The translations under genes and the position numbers were made by a program. The notes beneath the pieces were generated by a model. That model saw only the letters and a list, made by a program, of their open reading frames with translations. It had not been told where the DNA came from and did no database searches. A stretch of 64,000 nucleotides of DNA from assembly GCA_944472155.2 (NCBI GenBank), contig OX235273.1, forward strand, positions 31,469,204-31,533,203, read 5' to 3'. The DNA comes from Trichobilharzia szidati (Eukaryota > Platyhelminthes > Trematoda > Strigeidida > Schistosomatidae). Below, piece after piece: positions 57,880-64,000 of this stretch (position 1 is the first letter of the stretch; the number at the start of each line of letters is the position of its first letter).

Positions 57880-58990
57880 TTTATCTGATGTAATTTTTGA
57901 GATCTCTCTTACCGACAGCCTCTTCTGCTTCTGGGGCCAGTATATCATAGAATTGTCATTGGTGAATCACAATACCCTTCTTTATTTTTTATTCAGTGAG
58001 ATGAACATTGAACTCTCTTTCGTCTATCTCTGCATTGGTTCATCTTCTATTTCAGCATCCTTCCTATATTATTAGCCTCCAGGTGTCTGTAGAAAGACAT
58101 ATCTTGTCTTGCCTCTTCTTTCTCTTAAAACAGCTGTACACGTTTCCATCAGCATCATTTACAGAGGGTTTCCGTGTTCTTCAGCATGGGTCATCTCAGT
58201 GATTCTATATAATGTCTCCAACTTCTCTCTGATGGCTACACTGAAGATGTTCCTTGTAGGTCTGTTCTTCATTTTCTGGATGTTGGGTTACAATTTTGGT
58301 TTAGCTCCCTCTCTTTTGAAGCCTTTCTGCCTGATTCCTTGTGCTGCTTGCAATAGATTATGGTTCAAGCTCATATCTACTCCTATTCTCGATTTTGTGT
58401 CTTGCAGGTTACGTCACTACTTTCTTGAGACAGAGATACAATCTGCCTGATTTTCGGTGTCCATCTTTTGAAACACATCTCATTTTGTTTATATTCTTGC
58501 GTTTGTTCTCCCTGCCTCCTGTCAACAAATCACTGAAGGAACGGGCGTTTGATAAAAGTTCTTCATCTTCCATTTAGCCAAGAGTCATTTGACCCATGAT
58601 GGATTCTCTCCCTTTATTGTCTGTTCTGGTCTTTGCATTCGTATCAACCATTAGGGTTTTTGATGTTGCCATTTAGAATCTTTGTAGTCATCAATAAAAT
58701 TCTCCCTTTTCTCTCATCCCAAGTTATTTGTAGGCTTGTTGCACTGTAAAATTTCCTTCCTTTTGTGTTGAATCTTGCTGTCATTATCCTGAAGGACATT
58801 GGTTTTTCCAAAATCAGCCCTTCGGGTCTTGTTTGTGACCTCATGATAACCACTTCCACTGTGTTCTTGTGGTTTTCGCTTGGGTAACCGGAATAGATTA
58901 CTGACCCTCCAGTTAACGTTTTGGAGATTTCACAAACATTCCTAATACTCCTACAATTTATCTCCTCATTTTCTGAATGGTCTTTTCAGT
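57880..58990 (-). pseudogene. RTE-clade endonuclease fragment
   Basis: Minus-strand pieces: EKPMSFRIMTARFNTKGRK, EDEELLSNARSFSDLLTGG, KMRCVSKDGHRKSGRLYLC, TKSRIGVDMSLNHNLLQA (SDHH is replaced by LNHN). They follow the order of the SR2-type APE endonuclease (compare 55,140-54,650). Stops throughout. The Penelope fragment starts exactly at its downstream edge, suggesting one inserted into or truncated the other. Confidence 0.6.
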
Positions 58991-58999
58991 CTCATGTAT

Positions 59000-61420
59000 A
59001 GGACAAACAATCTGTGTAGCAATGTTTATAAGTGATTTAATCGAAAAGGCCGCATTGGTCGACTTTCCTACCGAAGACTTTCGTCATATTGCGTCATTTT
59101 AGCGAAGAAGAAGTTCATTTTCCTGTACTATGAAGTTTCACTACCAACTGATTAAATTTTCTCGAATGGTATGGCTAGATAACTAGGCGCGATCGAATAA
59201 ACTTGATTCGATCAGAAATGACCACATGCTTATGACATTCAGGTGGTAAGTCAGTGACTGCAATATAGCAAATGAATTGAAATCGTTCTTCTCATATCCT
59301 GACTCTGTTGTTACTACTTTAACGTTGTCATAGCCAGTAAAACAGATGTAGAATTTTGATATGAATAATATCTCATTTATTTCAACTAACTCATCAACAC
59401 TAAAATTCAAACAATACGGAAATATGTTATTTATACTTGCAATGTTTTTTTATAAGATTTTCCAACATACTTTACAAACTGAATACACCATTCATTTAGG
59501 TTCAGAACTGTTCATTTATGAATTCAAGTTCTCATTTAGGATCACTCTAATAGGATATTGACTTATGACATGAATTGAAAACTCTATATGTGATTAAGTT
59601 TCCTGCCTAATACAATTTTTTTCACTCACACACACAAACTGGAATGAGGTGAAGATCAAGACGCAATTGTGTATTGGAGGTTATTAGTATTATTATTAGT
59701 AATTATTATTAGCATCATTGTTGTAACGGAGGTAAAACTGGATTCACGCTCGTTTCAACTGTTACATCAATAATAAACAAGTTATGACTGATTTTCCGGC
59801 CTTTATTTTCGCACGGAAAAAATCTCAGTAGACTAATTGAGAATACGAATCTCTTCATGCTGAAGAAAACTTGCCGCGTATCACCGACATTTAAACATAC
59901 TTTTAAGACTCAAATTGGGACAAAATATCTGTTCAGTACTCCTAGATTCTGGTTATCTAACTGATGTCATATATATATATATACTACGAATGGTTAACAT
60001 GTACCAATAAAAATCCACTAATCTGATTCCCAACCTACTTTACAATCAAATCTGTATTGAACGTGTTATAAGGTCAATCAATCATAAAACATCTCTTCCT
60101 GTTCAAGCAACCACTCTCTGGTTCCGACATCAACTAGCTGAAAATCTCGAATTTGTGTACATACATTTCAAAAGACCAATAATCCAACACCATCACATGG
60201 ATTCTCAAACATTTTATTTAGTGTTTCCCATCCAGGGTCACTGATCGGGACGGATTAAGACTTCATAATTACGCTTTAACAGTTCACAGTTCCAAATATC
60301 CTTTCTGTGAATTATTTGTATTTTTAGTGATAATAACAACTTTCCAATGAAATTCTGATTTAGTTCACTGCATGTGTGTTTAATTCTTTCTTGTATTTAT
60401 ATCACAGAGTGAACAGTCATTATTAGATTTATCACTTCAAATATTATGTCTATTGTCACTTCAATGGAAGCATGACACTTGGTCGACATTCAAATGTAGG
60501 TTTTAATTTTTTCGAAATGAAATTATCAAACTTTTGCTGATGTCGACAGAGTGGTCTATTTATTTCCATTGAATTAATATTCCATCAATGTATAGTTAAA
60601 GATTTCGTCATCCACCAAGCTTAAAAGTTGGCCAACGTGACACAAGTTTGTTCCATACTGGGTTGCGCTATTGATCAGACTAACAATGAGGCACAGTCAC
60701 ATCTTCGCTTTATCTTAAACAAACAGAATAAAATGAACTTCAACTTTGGAAATGTTTAATTTCATCTCTTATGTTATATGTCACTACAAATATTCGCGCA
60801 TAAAGCTTCATCGTGTATTCACCATTCTCATCAAGTAAAAAAACCTGCAGACAGTATCGCGGATGCATGAGTTTGTTTGATAAAAAAACCTAAATTGTTG
60901 TAATGAGTAAATAGCTACTAAAAATATAAACAAAATTCAATGAAACATATTCGGCGGCATTATTCACTATTTTAGTAGGGTGACACGATATCGGTGAGGT
61001 TTGTGGAGACCACGTGCGATTTTCAAAACACTATTACATTGTAAACTGTAACTTCAATTAATTTATGAAAAAGCCTATTAGCCTATTCCGATTAAATAAC
61101 AGCATGCATAAACGCTTGGTTTCATGACTGAATTTACTGATTTGAAAATGTCATTAAATTTAAGGCCAAAATGTCATGCATGAACGTGCAATTGATTTAT
61201 TAAAAATAAAAAAACATCAGAAAGTAATGGAAGAACTGAGACGTAGGAAATTAAACGCAGATAACGTCAATCATTAGATAAAGAATGTAGGCAATAAGCA
61301 GGAAGCATACTTACACCGACCTTCAAATGACCGGAAAGAAAAATATCAATATATATGGAATACAAAAAGGGCATAAAATTCAGATACATGATGCACTAAA
61401 ACAAGCAGATATATCATTAT
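59000..61420. other. No gene seen
   Basis: AT-rich; TTA/ATT microsatellite at 59,684-59,718 and (AT)n at 59,969-59,984. No conserved frames. Confidence 0.5.
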
Positions 61421-61429
61421 GCCAAAATA

Positions 61430-62820
61430 GTGCATATAGAAAAAGCAGTATTGGATGAGGTAAACAAGATAAAGGTGATGAAAGTAATCAAGAAACATAT
61501 CAGGGGAGATGTCATAGGCTCATATTGACAAACTCGTATAGATCCAGATAATTCAGTCGTGATTCAGAGTAATAAATAGCTCAGCATAGTTTTAGATTAT
61601 ACCAGCAATGCATAAGTTTTGGACAGCAAGAAACTAGATACTATGATTTAAGTAAGGTGTTGCATATCATAAGTAACACAATTTTGCGTAATTCGGACAG
61701 CGAATGCAAGAAAAACCGAGATTCTAAAAAAACCTTTTAATGAACAAAACACAATGGTAAAAAAATGCATAAATTGTTCAAAATGACCCACTCCAGGATC
61801 CGCCTGTAAATGACGAAATGAGACAAAGAAATAGAAAAATCAGTGCCAGAAAAAAACGACATATAAACAAAAAGTAACAAACTAAAAATTTCGAAAAAAA
61901 ATTTTCCAAAACAAGTGGACAATAACATCGTTCATATACAAAAATAAGAACAGCGAGTAACGCTTCCAATTAATCAACTAAGTGAATTATTATTGAGTAG
62001 GGAATCGAGTGTGTTTATATATGTCACTTTGCTGAGTTATACAAAGTGATATCAAGTGACACACGAGAATCACTTAAAATGTCTCAAATGTGAGAATTCC
62101 TGGTCATCACTTGCCACATGAGATGTGCCTTCTCCTTTCCGAGAGTGCGTTAGCCCCACAGTTCCCTCACAGACGATGTGACAGCTCCACGGATAGAGAG
62201 AGCTCTTACACATTTGACAACCAATATCATCACATCTGACACTCCGAACAACACCAGGTGAAGCCAGAGGCACGAGTCAGAAATCTCGCGTTGACGATTG
62301 TCCGTTCGTGCAGAGTAAACTGCACTTTCACAACTCTGGTCTCCACTATCCTCAACAGTCGTTTTGAGTGCTCACCATGATGGTGGCTTGCAACGAATGG
62401 ACTACTTCTGTGTGCGCCTTATGGTGTGGCATGGCGCCGAAACGTATTCTCACTTCACTCGCATGTCATTGATGCTATTCTACTAGAGACATGTGGATAC
62501 ATTCTTGTGTTCTGCAAACTTTAAAAAGAATTAAATCTATTTCGTTTAGCATTCCACTTACTTCGAGCTTCAAAGTAACAGAAGTAATGAATGCTTACAA
62601 ATGATTATTTAAAAAGGTATTTGAATTCAGGTACTTAAGGGAGAGATCCTCTCAAAAATTATCTAAATCTTGTACATTTGATGTGGTATGGCAGATTGAT
62701 GTGATGACAGTATAATCATAAGTTGATGGTACATATTAGGAGAGATTTCATAGACTCATACAAGCAAACTCGTGTAGATGGTGATCCTTCAGTTAAACTT
62801 TAAAGTAATTATCGGTTCAA
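61430..62820. repeat. Direct repeat pair 61,500-61,590 / 62,738-62,820
   Basis: aggggagatgtcataggctc followed by gacaaactcgtatagatcc, and agagatttcatagactcata followed by caaactcgtgtagatgg, are diverged direct copies about 1.24 kb apart, followed in each by attcagtcg / ccttcagtt. Short and old. Confidence 0.5.
62258..62495 (+). repeat. Dispersed 250-bp repeat, copy 2
   Basis: Same-strand copy of 56,228-56,480, about 90% identical in the conserved parts. Unlike copy 1 it is preceded by GC-richer DNA (62,090-62,257), which on the minus strand gives a 67-codon frame with several Cys (VRCDDIGCQMCKSS) of uncertain meaning. Confidence 0.7.
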
Positions 62821-62849
62821 TCAACATTTTCTGTCAGTTCGGAAATGCA

Positions 62850-63225
62850 TTCAGTGTGAATTCTTCGGTCGATCATATTCTGTTCTTGTAGAGTTTGTTT
62901 GCTTTTCCGAGATTTTTGTTAGCTGATTTCTCTTATCTAGCCGAGCTTCAACCTGATTATACTCTACATATTTTCCCTTCTGGTTCTGTTCTCCTCAGTA
63001 GTTCGCGCCTCGTTGGTTTTGAACGCAGCATGTTGAGATTTCATTGCGTTGTTCAAATACTATTCATCCTTTGTGGCACTATCCACGTTCACATGAATTC
63101 CATTTAATGGAAATTCACGATATTGCACTACTACTGTACGATATCTTCGGCGTGTACTGCTCCTCACGTGGAACCTGCTCCACCACACTGTTCACTACTT
63201 CCCGCTTCAACCAAGGTAATCACAT
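62850..63225. other. Unexplained GC-richer block next to Sm-alpha-like copy
   Basis: Sharper composition than the flanks (ctccacca, ccgcttcaac, cctgctcc). Holds a 70-codon plus-strand frame without motifs. It ends close to where the Sm-alpha-like element begins. Not found elsewhere in the window. Confidence 0.25.
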
Positions 63226-63289
63226 ATCTGTTTGAAGCCAGGCGCTAGTGAGCACCAGAATAATAGTGGCAATTTGTTTTGCAAGAATG

Positions 63290-63690
63290 TGTTTTCTTGC
63301 AGAATACCACCATGAGCTGACGTCGTTCAGAGGACGACTAGATTCTAGTGGGAAGTGGTGACCAGTGGGGTACATGAGGTCGGCTGTGTTGACGAATACT
63401 CGCCTAGGATAATAGCTGGACGCTGCACTATCTCATGAATAGACGTAAATTGGAATTCGTGGGTCATTGGATAGGGTCACACGGGTTTAATTGTGTACGA
63501 GCTCGCCTTGTGAACAGAATCTGCTCGGTTTGATCCACAGTGGTGCCTTTTCTAAAGAGACTCAAACCAGCACGAAACACCTGCAGAGTGCTACAATGCT
63601 GTACAATGATTCTCTGACCGATGTCAGCAGATAAAGAAACTCTCTGACCAATCAAATCACGGCAAACCAGCACTTGCAAAATATGTGAAG
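63290..63690 (+). mobile_element. Old Sm-alpha-like element, plus strand
   Basis: Matches the composite copy at 22,648-23,005 over its full length: ctagtgggaagtggtgacca; tactcgcctaggat; gtgggtcattggatagggtc; head with gtacgagctcgccttgtgaa; B-box relic ggtttgatccac; ribozyme relic CTAAAGAGACTCAAACCAGC then ACGAAAC; and the tail ctgaccaatcaaatcacggc. The core CTGATGA is mutated, so the ribozyme is dead. Confidence 0.6.
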
Positions 63691-63699
63691 TTAAAAATC

Positions 63700-64000
63700 C
63701 ACGAGAATAACTTTCCGTGTTGACATAAAACGAGGAAATGCTGAAAAACCTGGAAGTATGAACGATTATCTGATGTAAATCAAATTTAAAATTATTAACC
63801 TGAGTAAATCTTTAATCCTACCATTTTTAACAGCTGTTCCACAAGACAAAATCCAGAAACAAGAATAAACTCTCATAATTGGAGTTTCAGCCACAGCACA
63901 TGTAATAAATATGTATGAAATAATTTGTCGATGAAAACGCGAACCCTATCTTAATGTCTTCATTGTTTTACGCATATAACAATTATTCACACCAAAACAC
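63700..64000. other. No feature seen
   Basis: AT-rich end of the window with no frame, repeat or site that I can support. Confidence 0.5.

Overview
The window is eukaryotic, AT-rich (roughly 35-38% GC by eye) and dominated by decayed transposable elements. The best organism guess is a blood fluke (family Schistosomatidae, probably Schistosoma). The reasons are: SR2-like RTE-clade retrotransposons, Penelope-like elements with GIY-YIG ends, tRNA-like short elements carrying a hammerhead-ribozyme-like core as in the schistosome Sm-alpha family, very short symmetric exons of the micro-exon-gene type, and no long uninterrupted gene. No bacterial operon, rRNA, CRISPR array or virus was seen.

Left end (1-1.05 kb): a compact, complete-looking gene with TATA box, three coding exons, GT-AG introns and a poly(A) signal. 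Its 73-residue product has a signal peptide and a Cys/Gly-rich mature region. 1-7.2 kb is simple repeats, two opposed Penelope fragments, a tRNA-derived SINE and a 1.3-kb near-perfect palindrome.

7-20 kb: two diverged copies of one block (about 8-11 kb and 13.8-16.3 kb) with Penelope and RTE debris. Candidate Cys-containing exons on the minus strand occur in both.

21-41 kb: a diverged tandem array of at least four units (anchors near 21.7, 29.5, 36.1 and 41.2 kb). The minus strand carries 27-nt micro-exons in two families with conserved AG and GT borders and the same reading phase, plus a symmetric 201-nt Cys-rich exon at 21.64-21.84 kb. RTE pieces on the plus strand recur in the same relative place, so an RTE insertion probably predates the array. 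My inference is a micro-exon gene encoding a secreted Thr-rich/Cys-rich protein, or its duplicated remains, with transposons in its introns. I cannot assemble a full transcript from DNA alone.

41-64 kb: mostly repeats. These are two long degenerate RTE copies (48-49 and 52.8-55.4 kb, minus), an RTE endonuclease fragment next to a Penelope GIY-YIG domain (57.2-59 kb, minus), a 250-bp dispersed repeat at 56.2 and 62.3 kb, and an old Sm-alpha-like copy at 63.3-63.7 kb. Every transposon reading frame is broken by stops or frameshifts. The clearest functional candidates are the gene at 203-849 and the micro-exon locus.
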